A DNA stretch of 64,000 bases from Cristatella mucedo (GCA_009760855.2 WPIO01000027.1:308501-372500), one strand, 5' to 3'; shown: positions 23,050 to 35,894, numbered from the stretch's first letter. Made by a program: numbers and translations. Notes: generated from the sequence alone by a model not told the origin.

Positions 23050-23625
23050 TCTCAAGCACAGCATTGAACCTGAAGTGCGCCCGACCTCGGCGCATTAAAA
23101 TTGAGCGAAGCCTCGAAAAGTAGCCGTAGTCTCGTAATCGTCCATTCAAAGAGCGAAAGTAAAAGTTTCTCACGCGCAAGTAATCGCTGCGACGACGCCC
23201 AGTCATGGGACCTGCAGTTGCTCGGAGGAATTTTTTTTTGCTTGAAACAAACGCACGGGTCGGCGGTCACGTGTTCGGCTCTTTTCGATGCACGACCGTC
23301 GCGATCGAACTGAAAGCCGCGAGCTCGCTGCAAGAGCGGCCTTGCTTCAGCTGCCGAACCGCGATCCTTCCAACCTGGCTTCTGACCTCTTTTTAACCCG
23401 TCGGCCATTACTAGATCCGCTGAGAAAGACTTGGCACTCGAGCACCAAAGTCGCACAGATTCTCTCGAGACAGAAACTTAATCGCGCGGCACGGTTTCCG
23501 GCACTTACCACACCCCCGAAACAGCGGCAGCAGAGTAGCGAACGCGAGAACCGTAGGAAGTGCCGCGCCAACGATCATTGTGGCGCCGGTTCTCGTAGAG
23601 CTAGCTGTTCGTGCACCCGGTAGTC
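23050..23625. other. GC-rich, CpG-containing block
   Basis: Higher GC and many CpG, with overlapping open frames on both strands that share no family signature. It could be a promoter region, but direction and gene are unknown. Confidence 0.35.
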
Positions 23626-23684
23626 GAGAAAGGGGGGAGGCGTCTGATCTTTGCTTTGCCTTTTTACGCAGGCACTCGCTATCT

Positions 23685-23868
23685 TCAGTCCGGGCGGCGA
23701 TATGGAAATGTCCCTGAATGCTGAACTCGTGGTCAGCGGTATGGGTGCGCGCGGTATTATCTCTTCATGTTGGGCTATCAGCTCGTTATCCGAAGCTCCA
23801 GCCCCATTGTTGTGTGACCGTTCGTCATGGCCAACCGGAGCATTGATGATTCCCAGAGCTCAATTGGG
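23685..23868 (-). CDS. Candidate exon, unidentified (uncertain)
   Basis: After a pyrimidine-rich stretch ending in attgag, the minus strand stays open through wording such as GHDERSHNN, NELIAQHEEIIPRAPIPL and DISISPPGLKIASAC, then meets a donor GTAAAA. The Pro/Ser-rich content would suit a linker of the MAM gene, but the phase does not fit the exon at 17315 directly. On the plus strand an equally good acceptor (ttttacgcag) abuts this block. Confidence 0.22.
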
Positions 23869-24195
23869 GAGAGGGTGGGGCGTTGTGAAAGTCCGACTGC
23901 TGAAATTACTCACGGGCCTGCAATTTTGGTTTATATCGAAAGCAGAAAGTCTCATTTGCAATGGTTATAGGTATTGCATACAAAATTTGTTTGACATGCT
24001 GCTCTGAATTGACATTTTCTCTGTCAAATGTCGTTTACTGTGGCGAGTGTAAGTATCAGATTTGACAGGCGAAGGCACAAACCTTAGTAAATTGCCCTTT
24101 AGCCAAGCATAGCGGAAATCTGAAGCGTAGAGCAAAATACTGCAGAAATGAAATCGCGAGCCTGGGCTGAATTCTATGAAGTTGCTCACAATTAC

Positions 24196-24400
24196 CTGTA
24201 AGCCGTACCTCGAACGACCAAATCCTCCACCTCTACGCGAATCGGCAGTAGAGCAAGGGAAAATAAAGACTAGGTCGATAATCGCGATAGTGCTGGGTTC
24301 GCAGTGCGAGGGATCTCTCTGTTTGCTTGTAAATACGAGATAAGTGATTTGGCAATCAATCACGACTGTCAAAGCTGCCTCGCTCTTCTGCTGCTGACAA
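24196..24400 (-). CDS. Candidate MAM C-terminal exon (uncertain)
   Basis: The frame reads ALTVVIDCQITYLVF then STIAIIDLVFIFPCS, resembling the end of a MAM domain (xxIAIDDIxxxxxPC), followed by a good donor (TTACAG|GTAATT). It lies upstream of the other MAM exons on the same strand, so it may be a third domain of the gene. The upstream acceptor is unclear and the borders are approximate. One of the usual paired acidic residues reads Ile. Confidence 0.33.
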
Positions 24401-24529
24401 ATCCGGTACGTGCACCGTGCACGTTTGGCTACCACAGATGGCTATAAATATGGTTGCAAGGCTAGTTTCCAAGTACCAGTAATTTAAGAACGTGTCTCCT
24501 TTGCTAAAAGAGCTAAGATGGCTAACGGT

Positions 24530-24955
24530 TGATAAACGGATGCAGATTAAAGTTCTTACGCTGGCCACGGCTTGGCTACAAGGCCGGCCACGGCTTGGCT
24601 CCTCCATACCTAGCTGAACTGCTGCAACAGTTTCAGCCTCATCATTTCCTCAGATCCTGTATGGACAATAAATTGGCTGTTCCATTGCTCCGTTTAAAGA
24701 CCGTTGGCGGCAGTAGCTTTAGCTCTGCAGGTCCTAGACTGTGGAACTCGCTTCCACAATTCTTTTGCAACGACAACGATTCTTCTGCTGCCTGCTATGG
24801 CTCATCCTTTCCAGCGGTCCTGAGCCGTTACTCCCATGCTAGTCACTCCCTCAACTGCTCTCCTGACTCTGCTATGCTTCCCACTTTCTCTTCGCTGTGC
24901 GAGACGAAGTCTGTTGGCTACCGAATGCGTACCGAAAGCCGCTTTGGCTGTTAGT
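24530..24955 (+). mobile_element. LINE family 2 (L2/CR1-like) RT C-terminal fragment
   Basis: Translation gives GLAPPYLAELLQQFQPHHF, then SFSSAGPRLWNSLP, the usual RT C-terminal wording, distinct from family L. A related copy is at 44390-45230 on the other strand. It has no catalytic core and a frame break near the start. Confidence 0.75.
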
Positions 24956-24959
24956 GCTC

Positions 24960-25605
24960 TACACACAACTCTCCAGCGTAACACTCACACAGCAGTTTTT
25001 TTGGCTTTCTGGAGTTACAGACGGAGATGCATTACTTTACATTTCGTTTTCTCTACTCTGACGGAGCACTTTCGTATGGAGCAGCATCAGCGTCTACCTA
25101 CTCACAGAGCACAAGCTACTCGACGAGCGTTCACCTTGTAGCGTCCTTGTAGGCCTCCTAAAATTCCTTTCAAACCATGAGTTACTTTGTACTTTTTCTG
25201 GGAGGGCTGCAGTCGGGAGAAGGGTAGGATAGCCTTTAGGCCCGACCTCCTTCGGTCGATTTGATAAAGAGGCGACGCCTAGACGGACGCACCATTTACA
25301 AAGTTCTCGAGGCCAAGCTGTTGATCGGGCTCCGGAGCAGGGAGAGCACCGAGCTTAGGGATGGTTTCAAGAGGCTTGCAGGGCGGCGTGCTTAGAGTGT
25401 CGCAGCTTCAACAGCTAGGGAGACCGCCATTTTGGTTCAGAGGTCTGCCGGGCAGAGCACCTTCACAGCGCAGGAAGGATGCAGTAAGGGGAGCTAGCGA
25501 CACGACCCTTGAGCGTTCCATGCCCAGCGGCCTCTGAAAGAATAGACATCTGCTGCTTCTTTTGCATAATCCTGGCGACGCCAGCGCCTCGGTGTGCAGC
25601 TTAAG
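24960..25605. other. No supported feature
   Basis: Possibly the 3' untranslated part of the preceding LINE. It has no tail I can match. Confidence 0.35.
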
Positions 25606-25609
25606 GGTT

Positions 25610-25700
25610 TATATATATATATATATATAATTATAATAATTATTATTGTATATATATATAATTATAAGTATATATATATAATTATATATATATATAATTT
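25610..25700. repeat. TA-rich microsatellite
   Basis: Alternating TA blocks with ATTAT interruptions. Confidence 0.9.
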
Positions 25701-27760
25701 TTTCGGAGCCCGTCCGTCGGCAACCATTTTCGGAGCGGCAAATAGATTCCTTAGGTCTGGCTTTCTTAGAAAGACTCTTTCTGGTATGAGACTTCAGCGT
25801 TCAACGTCGCACTTCTAACATGAAATCTTTCGCTGGAGCAAAAGGACAGCCAGCTACTGAACAGTCAAAAAATGTTTACTCTTTAAATCCTACTGTTATA
25901 CCATAACAAGTAGGTGTGACCCAGCTACTGTGAGTGGCCCGAGAATATCTACAATCAGCTCTTAGTCGCTTCAGGTTGCCCTAATTCGACACCGCTACGC
26001 AGCTCAATAAGTAGCATCTTTCTTTTTACCAGCTGCCAAAGTCCCTCGGTAAGTGCTGTTACGAACTTCTGAAAGTGCTCTGAACCATTTCTTTCGGACA
26101 AACGCAAAGGAATGAGTGCTAAGCCTCATTTCACCTAAGCAATACTAAAATAGTTTGCACTTCTTAGCAAGCTTGCACTTCGCAGAAGCAGTCTCCACGT
26201 ATGCATCTAACTTTACTTTTTCCGAAAACAAATTTCATAATCACCCTATCCTCAGAAAATATCCAATTCTCAGAAATTATCACTTAATCCTCAGAACTTT
26301 ATCAACATGCCTGTACGAAAGCATCCAGCTCCAGTCAATTTCGTCTTTTAAATTTCTCTGAGGTCAATCCAAGAAAAAACATGAGAAAATCTGCAATAGT
26401 TGCAGGTCTGCTCCTATTTGACACGAATCTCAGATGATTTTAGCTAAACAAGGTAACAGCAGTGTTTTTAAAATACGGTACTAGAAGCATGCAGAGTAGT
26501 AAAATGGCAACGCATTGCCTAGACAACTGGTAAAATTAAAAGTTTTACCTAATGAAATAAATATTGAAAATATTTTAGGTGGCGGCAAAGTGCCTCCTGG
26601 TGTCATCAGAAAGTGATTGTACACTTGAAAGAACGTCGTTCTCGATCAATACTGCTTAAAGCCATAAATACGCTTTGCAGCGTATTTTGGGAAAGGAGGG
26701 AACCTCCTGATCTTTGTCATCTCAACAAAATTTCCACTATGCTATCGTGCTTGAAACTTGGCGACGCATTCTTTAGCGAATCGTAATAAGCTACTGGTTC
26801 CAAAGCTGGGAGTAATTTTATCCATTAAGATTATCTTTGAGTAGGGCTGGAGAAATGTCTTGGACTGAAGCCACTCTCATCTTTAAAAATGACACACCAC
26901 GGTGTGCCAGTACAGGTCCCAGCATTTTCCTGTTGCACTGCTGCATGCTATGCGGAAAATAACGATGGTCTACTGTCGTCTGGAAAAAAATCTGCAACTG
27001 TCGTTGTGCTTGTGGGTCACTTTCTCCCACTCAGCCGTAACGTTAGGTTGACTTTAAAGTCACGAGGCATTAAAGATGAGGAATTAGCAGTCAACCAGCC
27101 GATTTCATCTTCAGCCCGGCCTTGCAAAAATCCTCGACGCCTCCCGACTCGCATCCACAATCGGCTTGAGTTTTCCCGATAAAAGCGATCTCTAAAGGAG
27201 CTCTCAAAGTTATCTGTGATTTGCTGGAAGGGGCAGACTGGAGGGGCGGCGTCGAGGACGAGGAGCGAGCCAGAGCCTTTTCTCTTTATTTAGGCTTATG
27301 GGACGTGAGGGATCCGGGCTGCCCGAACCAAATCTGCAGCGGTGCAAGACCATCTTTTGCAGAGAGCACTCCTTTAGCACCATCCCGTGGAAGCCTTGCA
27401 GCCTTTCCTTGATGGCCATCAGGCTTATGTCGACTCTGGCGTGCGCCCTTCGGTGAAAAGCTTTAATTTATTTCGTCAGAGTTTAGTTAGTATGGACTTA
27501 ATTTTACTTGGAGGCTGGAAAAGCTACGAGGCTGCAGCGATGAACATGCTCAAGGCCGTTTTCCAGAGAGGTATATATTTTCCAAAGGGAAATTGCATTT
27601 TTTGAGCTTCTGCCAAAAGGAATTGCATTTAAAAATATCAAGTCTTTTTAAACAGGTCCACAGTTTCCTCGCAAATGTGAACAGAGCTTTCCGAGCTGCT
27701 GGCATTTTTGCACAAACCTCCAGAATTTCCAGGTGGCAGTGCGCAGTTCTTTTTAGTAGT
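25701..27760. other. No supported feature
   Basis: AT-rich, unassigned. Short frames without domains only. Confidence 0.4.
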
Positions 27761-27762
27761 GT

Positions 27763-27990
27763 ACGCTTGAGTGCAATGCTTCAGTGCATGAACGCTTGAG
27801 TGCAATGCTTCAGTGCATGAACGCTTGAGTGCAATGCTTCAGTGCATGAACGCTTCAGTGCAATGCTTCAGTGCATGAACGCTTCAGTGCAATGCTTCAG
27901 TGCATGAACGCTTCAGTGCAATGCTTCAGTGCATGAACGCTTCAGTGCAATGCTTCAGTGCATGAACGCTTCAGTGCAATGCTTCAGTGC
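27763..27990. repeat. 29 bp minisatellite, about 8 units
   Basis: The unit is acgcttSagtgcaatgctt plus cagtgcatga, repeated every 29 bases. The first three units carry CTTGAG and the rest CTTCAG. Confidence 0.92.
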
Positions 27991-27994
27991 TGCA

Positions 27995-29290
27995 CGGAGC
28001 TTCGGCTCCCCGAAAAAAGTTTTCACACAGGCTGAAGAACCATCTGAAGATGGCACGTTATCGGTGTGACGCAGTGTGACGTTACTATGCTGATAATTTC
28101 GTCAAGTCAAGTTGGTGTTATGCTGAAGAGCTCACCATCACGCAATCAAAGCTAAGACGTCTTTCGGTTCGCGAGCGGCAACTAGAAGCGTTCATCTCAA
28201 ACCGTGAAACCGTGATCTGCAAAGCGAATTGCTTTGTCCCTAAAATTCCCTACGTCCAAGAATGTCACAATTCATTTAGTGTCCTAAGAGAACTTGAGCT
28301 CACAGTGAGGCTGAAAATGGTATTACAGGTCCGTCAGATACGTCGGAGCCAAATCTTGGCTTTCCTTACAGATCCGAGTAAGTAAGAATTCGGTCTGCAT
28401 TAGTTCGTCAACCGTGAGCTATCGCAGTTCCTATCAAATGTGAATGATGAATGAATTTCTTGAATTTAAAGAAGAATATGGCGGGAATAATTATCATCAA
28501 CTACAGACGCTGAAAGATTTTTTTTCCAGTCGCCTGGCCAATGCAGAATTTCAGAAGATTAATCTAATGGGAATCTGAAAAATAGCTTCAGCTACCCACC
28601 GTAGTACTATGATGACTATTTGTGGATGGGGGCATGTGCATAGACATTTCTAGCGTTGAGTAACGGTCAAAATAATATACGTACATTTTGAATATACATT
28701 CATCGCATACACTACGAGCACTTGATAACAGTTGCACCACTACAACTCTAATTAGGAGACAGGCTTTACCTATTTCAGTCTTACTAGGAGCTTCCTAAGA
28801 TAAGTTCGTTTTTTCTATCAAGGCTTAGCTTGAAATATGCCAAAATCCAGATTTTTTGAAGCTCATTCTGATGGGTGCGAATCGAGTGACTAGCATAGCA
28901 AAGTTTCATCGTTAGGAAGGTATAGCCCATATCACGGGCCTGAGTTAACTACTTCAGATGCACCTTATAGATTACCAGCGTATTCTTCTTATAATTCTGT
29001 ACTTTATTGGGCACTTTATAGACTTGTTGTGTAACAGAAAGTGGAGCTGTATCGTTTTCATACCAACCAACATTTACGATTAACTTAAACATAAATATTA
29101 CCATAACAGTATTAACCAGCATAGGCATCAAGAGCTTAAGTTTCAGGTTTATATCATCAAATAACATATCGGTGCCAATCGAAGGAATGCAAATTCAGAT
29201 CGAGAAGATCTGTAAAATGAAGATGTTGGAGAAGATTTTCTCAGTATTAATGCTTCTGAAGTTAGGGCACTGAAAAATCTTGACGCTGGC
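27995..29290. other. No supported feature
   Basis: Unassigned AT-rich sequence. Confidence 0.4.
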
Positions 29291-29299
29291 GTGCTTAGC

Positions 29300-29465
29300 A
29301 CAAATACAGAGGTAAAGTGCTTACACTTCACCATCTAGGTCGTGGGTTCGATTCCGGCAGCAGGCAATCCCTTTTTGCCAGTTCCTAGCCGTAACGGGAG
29401 CCATTAGTGATCTTCTGCCATTTTGTGATTGAGGCTGCTTGATCATCTGAAATTTTATTCGAACG
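29300..29465 (+). mobile_element. SINE family A copy
   Basis: 'ggtaaagtgcttacacttcacc' and 'gtcgtgggttcgattcc' (B box), then a damaged middle and the tail 'gattgaggctgcttgatcatctga'. Confidence 0.75.
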
Positions 29466-29849
29466 CAATGGAAGCGAGATCGATCCACCATCCCAGATTG
29501 CCATTGGTCGCAATAAGGTTACTGGGGTTAGGATCCAAAGTTCCAGACATAGCTACAAATATGAGTTGCGTGACGGTGTGTTAGACCAATCTTAATTAAG
29601 ATAAAAGTTTAAAAAATTAAGGCTGCCAGAACGTACACAAGAAGCCTAAATCCACAAATAGGTTTGGCTGAAGGACGGAGCTGGCCTGCAACAACAAGAA
29701 TTAAAGCAGCTCAAGCCCTGCTTTAAAAGATGCACTCCTTTGGCCCAGCCTGAGAGGCCAAGCAGCTGAGTAGCTGGGAGGATAAAAATCCAGGTGTACA
29801 CATAATTGGTCAATGAAGTAAAGACATAGGCAAGATTAATGTTTATAAT

Positions 29850-30080
29850 AATAATAAATAGTATAGCGTCCTCAGAGGAACTTAGTCTCTTTCTGGGCAG
29901 TTTATATATATGCTGTAAAGGAGCCATAATTGAATGGTTAGTGGTACAAGCTCAATGTCAACAAGCGTAACACGGTTAGTGGTAATGTGCACAGGGTCAG
30001 CATGCGTAAACACACAAAGAACAAATCCCATTCACCCACTAAATGCGCGTAAAATATATCCGTTTTCGCTTATTTTTAAA
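29850..30080 (-). mobile_element. LINE family L, 3' end fragment
   Basis: 'ataataataaata', then the tail hairpin in reverse ('cctcagaggaacttagtctctttctgggc') and the 3' untranslated wording 'cacagggtcagcatgc'. It abuts a SINE-B. Confidence 0.78.
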
Positions 30081-30084
30081 ATGA

Positions 30085-30213
30085 TTAAAGTGCTCGCCTC
30101 GACCAAAGGGAAGGTTAATGTACTTTCTGACCAAGGTCATGGGCTCGAGCCCCTCCCCCTCCGTGAGAAACACCTGAGTAGAGATTAAGTTCTCTTGGGG
30201 CGTTATACAAATG

Positions 30214-30250
<37 letters not shown>
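30085..30250 (+). mobile_element. SINE family B copy with TA tail
   Basis: B box 'catgggctcgagccc', tail 'gagtagagattaagttctcttggggcg', then 'aaatgaat' and a (TA)n run at 30218-30248. Confidence 0.78.
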
Positions 30251-30251
<1 letters not shown>

Positions 30252-30299
30252 TCACAGAAATCCTGAGTCACGTCTTCATCAATTAAATTCCCATTCTCA

Positions 30300-30720
30300 G
30301 AACTCCTGTTGGGGCCATTAATCATCTTCAACTGGTGCAAAGCTCAGTATACTGTCTGGTCTGTCTTTCACGGTGCAGCTGTCATACCGAACATTTTCTG
30401 AGCTTCCCTGGCTACTTATCAAGCATTGCATTGGCTTCAACATTCTGTCCCCAGACCCACATATCGCTTCATTCGCTTGTACCCACTTACCTATCCGACC
30501 CTTTAATTCCGACATTTTAATTGTGCTCTAGAATCAACCCCTACTCGGCTTCGAGTCATCTCACTGCTCCTTGCAATAAATCTGACGATCGTGTCTTCAG
30601 GTTGTTTTCGCTGAAAGTTTTGAACTTTTTTAAGGCTTCTGTCACCGCCTGCATTGAATTTGCATCATTCAAATCTCAGCTACAGACCCATCATCTCCGC
30701 GTAGCTTTCACTGAACCCAA
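30300..30720 (+). mobile_element. Degenerate LINE RT C-terminal fragment
   Basis: Scattered frames give wording such as FASFKSQLQTHHL near 30665-30700, the usual C-terminal end of L2/CR1 RTs. Many stops. Confidence 0.5.
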
Positions 30721-30724
30721 GGAA

Positions 30725-31735
30725 CATGAAGTATTTCCGATAGGCTCTCCATACTTACCTGTACATGATCCAGGTAGTATTGCTAACTAGGGGTCATACC
30801 AATCAATGATGCTGGTTGTCTTTTTTGTGTAATTTTGCATGCAAGTCTAAGCTCAATAATTATGAGAGCTTTGGCATGCTTCTCAGAGCCGGATAAAATT
30901 GCTCAAAGTACTGACATCATTATTGATATCCTCCATAAACGATTCTTTTAAAACTACTTACTATTTTATTCTTCACCTGCGAAGCTTGAAGGATTTTAAT
31001 CCTTCTGTCCAAAACCTGGACTGCTAGTTTATTCTGGATCAAAATTCTTAACGCACTGCATTATATATACAGTCCATCATTGCTGGCCTCACGAGGAGTA
31101 CTCTCACTGGTCAAAAAATCAATGTAAACCCTTTTTCGAGGGATTAATTCACAGCTCCATGGTTATTATGATCTTCTGTGGATTAGATTCACGGAAATAT
31201 CAGGTTTATTGAACCTCGGACCATCATCTGTTGTGAAAAACCAATAATATAATTAGCCTCTTTAATAATTCTTGTTCAATAGCTGCTGGATGGGTCTTTT
31301 TGCTCTCACTGTTCTCGTATCGTTACCAAGCGTTCTGTACCACCTTTGTGTCTTCATATTTCGTGGGCTTAAGTGAAGGGTTTGATGTACCTCTTCTTCA
31401 ATGTATGGCCCTTGCTGATCTTTCTGGTGTCTCTATCGGTCGACATGCGTCCAATTGCTCAATTATTTGTGGTTTCTCTGCCCTGTAGAGTACTATCATT
31501 TCCTCTCACAACCTTACCAAAAGACAAGGTTGCTATTTTGAATTGTATTAGTGGGTTGTCTGCTAAGATTCATGAGCACCTACTGGCCATGTTGGTTTTA
31601 GGATGCATCAACACTCGTGATAACTAACTGCCGTCAAAGACGTCAATGCATACAATTTGTGTAGTTGCTTCCCATAGGGTGGTTGATACTAATGTCAGCA
31701 TCTTATCACTGGTAACACACAAGGCTTAGATGCCA
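30725..31735. other. No supported feature
   Basis: Unassigned sequence. Short frames only. Confidence 0.35.
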
Positions 31736-31739
31736 AGCA

Positions 31740-31910
31740 ATCCACTATATAATATATAATAATATAATAATTCATTTATATAGCGCCCCAAGAGAACTTA
31801 ATTTTTATTCAGGCGCTTCACATGTGCCTCGGGGCTCGAGCTCACGACCTCAGTCAGACCTTGGTCGGGGCGAGCTCCTTAACCGCTAAAACAAACCCGA
31901 TAGGTGATCG
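31740..31910 (-). mobile_element. SINE family B copy
   Basis: In reverse: AT-rich end, 'tagcgccccaagagaacttaa' (tail), 'ggggctcgagctcacgac' (B box), 'ccttaaccgctaaaac' (A-box side). Confidence 0.82.
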
Positions 31911-31914
31911 TGAG

Positions 31915-32425
31915 CTCGCGGCCGCATAATAAAGGCAAACAAAGCGGCAGGGAGAGAGTAACAGTGGCGCACTGACCAAGGTTTGCGAAATCAGTGTTAG
32001 CCGGAAAAAATTTGGCAAGATAAAATGGACTATGATATATATGCAGGGTGGTTACTGGCTAAAACTCAGCTATTGGTGAAAACTAAGCAGCGATGTGATC
32101 CGCTTTGTTTGTTTCCAAGCGATGTTCTTTCTTGCCTGCAAATATGATCGCCGGTACGCCATTTGTTCGTTTAGAAGCACACTTTGGCCGTCTGTTGGCT
32201 AAATGGACAGCAGTAGCTAAATGAAATGCTTGGCCTCGCTGCGCTTACTGCACATGGAAGGTCGCCTGGTGTGATTATCTGGCTATAAGGGCAAAGGAAT
32301 AGTCAAATTTTGGATTATGGTAGCCTATAATTCTCCCGAGAGGCCGCCTTGCAGATCCACCTATCGGTTTATCCACAAACCACATGGCGGGAAAGATATT
32401 CTGAATGTTCTGATAAGAACTTGAT
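31915..32425. other. No supported feature
   Basis: Unassigned sequence. Confidence 0.35.
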
Positions 32426-32429
32426 TATA

Positions 32430-33555
32430 TAAGAACTAGGTTCTATAAGAAAGGTTTACACTCTCCCTCTTGCTGATGTGAAAACCAAGCACAATCTAGT
32501 CTTTAAGTTTTAAGCAGATGACACCCAGTTGTACTATTGCTTTGATCCCTCCAAGCCATTCAGTACGTCGAATTCTCTCAGCTCTCTTACTGCATGTATT
32601 GATGGCATCCTCACATGAATGGCAGCACATTTCCTAAATTGAACGATGATACAACCAACTTACTAGCTATGGGCAAACCAAGTGTGAATCAGAAATTGGA
32701 AAGGCTAACGCTCAAAATCGGCTCTGCTGGCATATCTTCTGTTGAATCTGCATGAATTATGGGTATCTTGTTCCGAAGTAACCTTTCATTACACGACCAC
32801 ATTGGCTCCACAATCAAGTCAGCCTACTTTCAGCTGCATAACATTGCTAAGATTCGGGCTTGTTTAGACAAGGATACCAAGTCAAAAGTTGATCCATGCA
32901 TTTTTGACATGGTCTACCTGCCTGTGCACTTAGGGGCTTACAGCTGGTGTAGAACTCTACAGCTAGGTTCGTCTGTCAAGAGCTTCGCAGTTGTCATATC
33001 ACACCACTTCTCGCCGACCTGCACTGGTTACCAGTCAAGCAACGCATCAACTTCAAGGCTTTGTAACTCATTTTTAGATCCCTTCATTCTTTGGTTCCAG
33101 CCTACCTACCAGATCTACTGCCAACCAGGCTAAGTAGCGTACCACCAACTTCTCGGAATCTAATCGTTTACGTATTCCTCACACAAAACTCAAATCCTTT
33201 GGAGTACATGCCTTTATATCATATGGTCCCAAAGCCTGGAACTTACTCCCGACCTGAGTCACGACATCTCCTCCCTTGTCCGCATTTAAATAGAAATTAA
33301 AAATTCGCATATTTATGAAAGCATTTAGTGGGTCCATGTGATTTGTCCTCTATTTTCTTATGCAAGCTGACACTGTGCATGCTGCCACTAGCAAAACTTG
33401 CATGCTGACCCTGTGCATGTCACCCCTAAACATGTTGTTCTTGTTGTTCATTGAACGTCTACCACCAACCATTCCTACGTGCTTCATTTACAGGAAATGC
33501 AAAGTGCTTACGAAGAGATTGAGTTATCTGAGGGTGCTATATCAAGTGCATTACT
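32430..33555 (+). mobile_element. LINE family L, degenerate 3' half
   Basis: Begins just before the YADD region: 'gatgacacccagttgtac' encodes DDTQLY. It continues through MGKPSVNQKLERL, SAYFQLHNIAKIRACLDKD and a damaged HWLPVKQR block to the 3' untranslated part and tail hairpin near 33510. Several stops and frame changes. Confidence 0.8.
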
Positions 33556-33699
33556 ATTATCAATTAAGAACGAGAAAGTTCTTTATGCCCACTTATGTTA
33601 CGGAACAAGAAGTTACGCACTGTTACGCAAGAAGCTAAAGAAGCTTCAAGCGCAGCTGTTTGTTACAGCATTTCTTGTTGGGTCTTTGTAATTTGTTCT

Positions 33700-33855
33700 T
33701 CCTAAGCATGACCGCACTTGCTTCTATCGTTCTTGCTGTTACCATTGATCTTAGCATGAATCGTTTGGTAATGCTTTCTATGCAGCATCTGTAAAGTGCC
33801 AAGGAAGGGATTCAGTTCTATGAGGGTGCTTTGCAAATGTATTGTTACTATTATA
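33700..33855 (+). mobile_element. LINE family L tail fragment
   Basis: 'gcagcatctgtaaagtgcc', 'gggattcagttctatgagggtgct' and a final 'ttgttactattat' mark a second tail directly after the previous LINE. Confidence 0.65.
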
Positions 33856-34605
33856 TCGGAATATTGTCTTCTGTAATTGAAGTTAGAAAGATCATACGGT
33901 GCTTGAGCAGCAGTGAGATTGCTTACATCCGTCAACTTGTGATAGACTTGAACTCAGACCATAACCTGGAGCTCGACGACGAGCAAGGTCCTCTGCATTA
34001 TTTAAAAATAATTAAAAAATCTATCAATACAATGGGCAATATCATGAAGGGTTTATCCCTTCGCACAGTTACGTTTATCCAAGCGGCAGCACACAGCAGC
34101 AGTTTTGCTCAGTCTGCGCACGTACTTAAGTTCAGGCAAATTCTGTAGCGCTTTACATCGTATAGGGAATTTCAAGCTATACATTCTACATTTAAGTTAG
34201 CCAGTGTCACATAGACCAACAAGAATGCCCCTGCACAATTTTAAGTACGGCCTGGACTTTGCTCCAGGTCAAACCACGACTCATTTGCGATTAGGAGGGC
34301 AGTTTCATCAGCAGGTCAAACAACGGATGCGAAGAATTATTACCAAAAATAAATAGCAAAGCTACACATGGAATTTGCCCTATATATTCATCAAAAGCAT
34401 TGTAATGGAACGTACCGCATAATTAATTCATTTATAATAATAATTGTTTTGTTTAGCACACCTAGATAGCCCAATCGCACGCAGGCACTTTATTATCCGT
34501 AACAAGGGAGACGGAAATCGAGAATAAACGACAAGATATCAAACAGATCTCTCACTTAGGAAGGATCTAATCTAATTTAGTACTGCACCGGCTACACATT
34601 GGCTT
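33856..34605. other. No supported feature
   Basis: A frame at 33831-34148 has no known domain and begins in a LINE tail, so I do not call it. Confidence 0.35.
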
Positions 34606-34614
34606 GTGGAGAGG

Positions 34615-34975
34615 AAATCTGCGAAGGAACGCTACTCTTGCAGCCAGCGGGCCCTGGGCGGAGACCTTTCGAGGGCTCTCAGACTGCCTAAGCAGCCGCA
34701 CGCTCACGACCGGCGGAAGGGCAGACGAGGACTCGGCAGATGACGCGGAAGTCCTGCACAAATCTATGCATTGGTGGCATCTGTGGGGACATCCATCTAC
34801 CACAAACTGCCGCCAGCTGTCGGGCGGGTTCGGAATTAACGATGGCCCGATAGTGATAAAAACTATGCATGCATGGAATATAAGGGCTGCCGAAGGAGTA
34901 AAATGGGAGGGGAGGGCGATATCCCTCGACAACGGCAGCCATCTAGTGTGAGTATACTGGGCTTGGCCGGCGTAG
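34615..34975 (+). repeat. Unidentified dispersed repeat, left copy of an inverted pair
   Basis: Its reverse complement reappears, diverged, at 40240-40570. Shared words include 'aaatctatgcattggtggcatctgtggggacatcca', 'actatgcatgcatg' and 'atatccctcgacaacggcag'. It lies about 670 bases before the TEX264-like start codon. Class unknown. Confidence 0.7.
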
Positions 34976-35642
34976 TTAGAAATAAAGGTTTTGGTGCTGG
35001 AGCCAGCAGACTTGTTGCTCGGTCGCGATACCTAGCCTGACTACAGGTCGTCCGGAGGGCTGTCATAAACTCCAAAAGAGTCCCGTTTTCAATCGTGTCG
35101 AATGCATCTGAGATATTTAGCAGAGATACCTACCCGGTCAGTGTTAATCGGATGCTGTTCGATAGTGTATAGACATTTTTTTCAGTTAACTATCAACATG
35201 AAGCACCACTCAGTCCTGTAAGTTCTAATAACAGTGCAGTGTTTCTGACCTAATTTAGTCTGAACATGATTCTTAACTAACAAGAGCATCAATAAACATC
35301 GTACTCAGCCTGCGAACGGATCTAACGCAGACCGTGTATGCTGGGTGGCAAACCACTTTGGAGAACACGAAAAATTGCGGCCAGACCCACAGCAACGGAA
35401 TGTCTTGCGGCTTTGTGTCACTCATACCGTGAAAAGCTGAATAATTACGCCATACTGAACGCATATATTCCGACAGTTTTAAAATACTATTAGCCACACT
35501 TGGTATGCAGTCTTCTCAGCTGCGCTGCACCCAGACCTAGCGAAAAACCGTCGGGAGCGCCCGGGCAAACTACTGCTAGCTCTTTTGGATTGGAGGCCAA
35601 TTGCATCACGCATCCTCCCTTCTTCATCCACGTGCCGCCGAA

Positions 35643-35894
35643 ATGGATTGGATGCTCGTGCTTTTCTTCCTTCTACTACTTGCCTTTCTTATAACTTGCC
35701 TAGCCTTTGTAGCTTATTCAGGTCTTTTTCATATGATTGTTGTGTCAACGGGAACCAAGGTGATAAGCGAGATGACAGTCGCCTACAAGTACTATACCGG
35801 ACCCTACAGGGAGTGTGGAGCCGCATTTACGGCAGCCGTTACTCTCGTGCCCGAAAAGCGGGCTATTGCAATCTACTATGACGATCCTAAAACA
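35643..35894 (+). CDS. TEX264: TEX264-like exon 1
   Basis: 84 codons with the membrane anchor and first half of the GyrI-like fold. The donor is GTAAGT. Upstream in-frame codons exist, but the ATG at 35643 has the best context and places the helix at the N terminus as in the family. Confidence 0.87.

Noticed and set aside
33831-34148. 105-codon plus-strand frame
   Set aside because: Begins inside a LINE tail fragment and shows no domain. Kept only as unassigned sequence.
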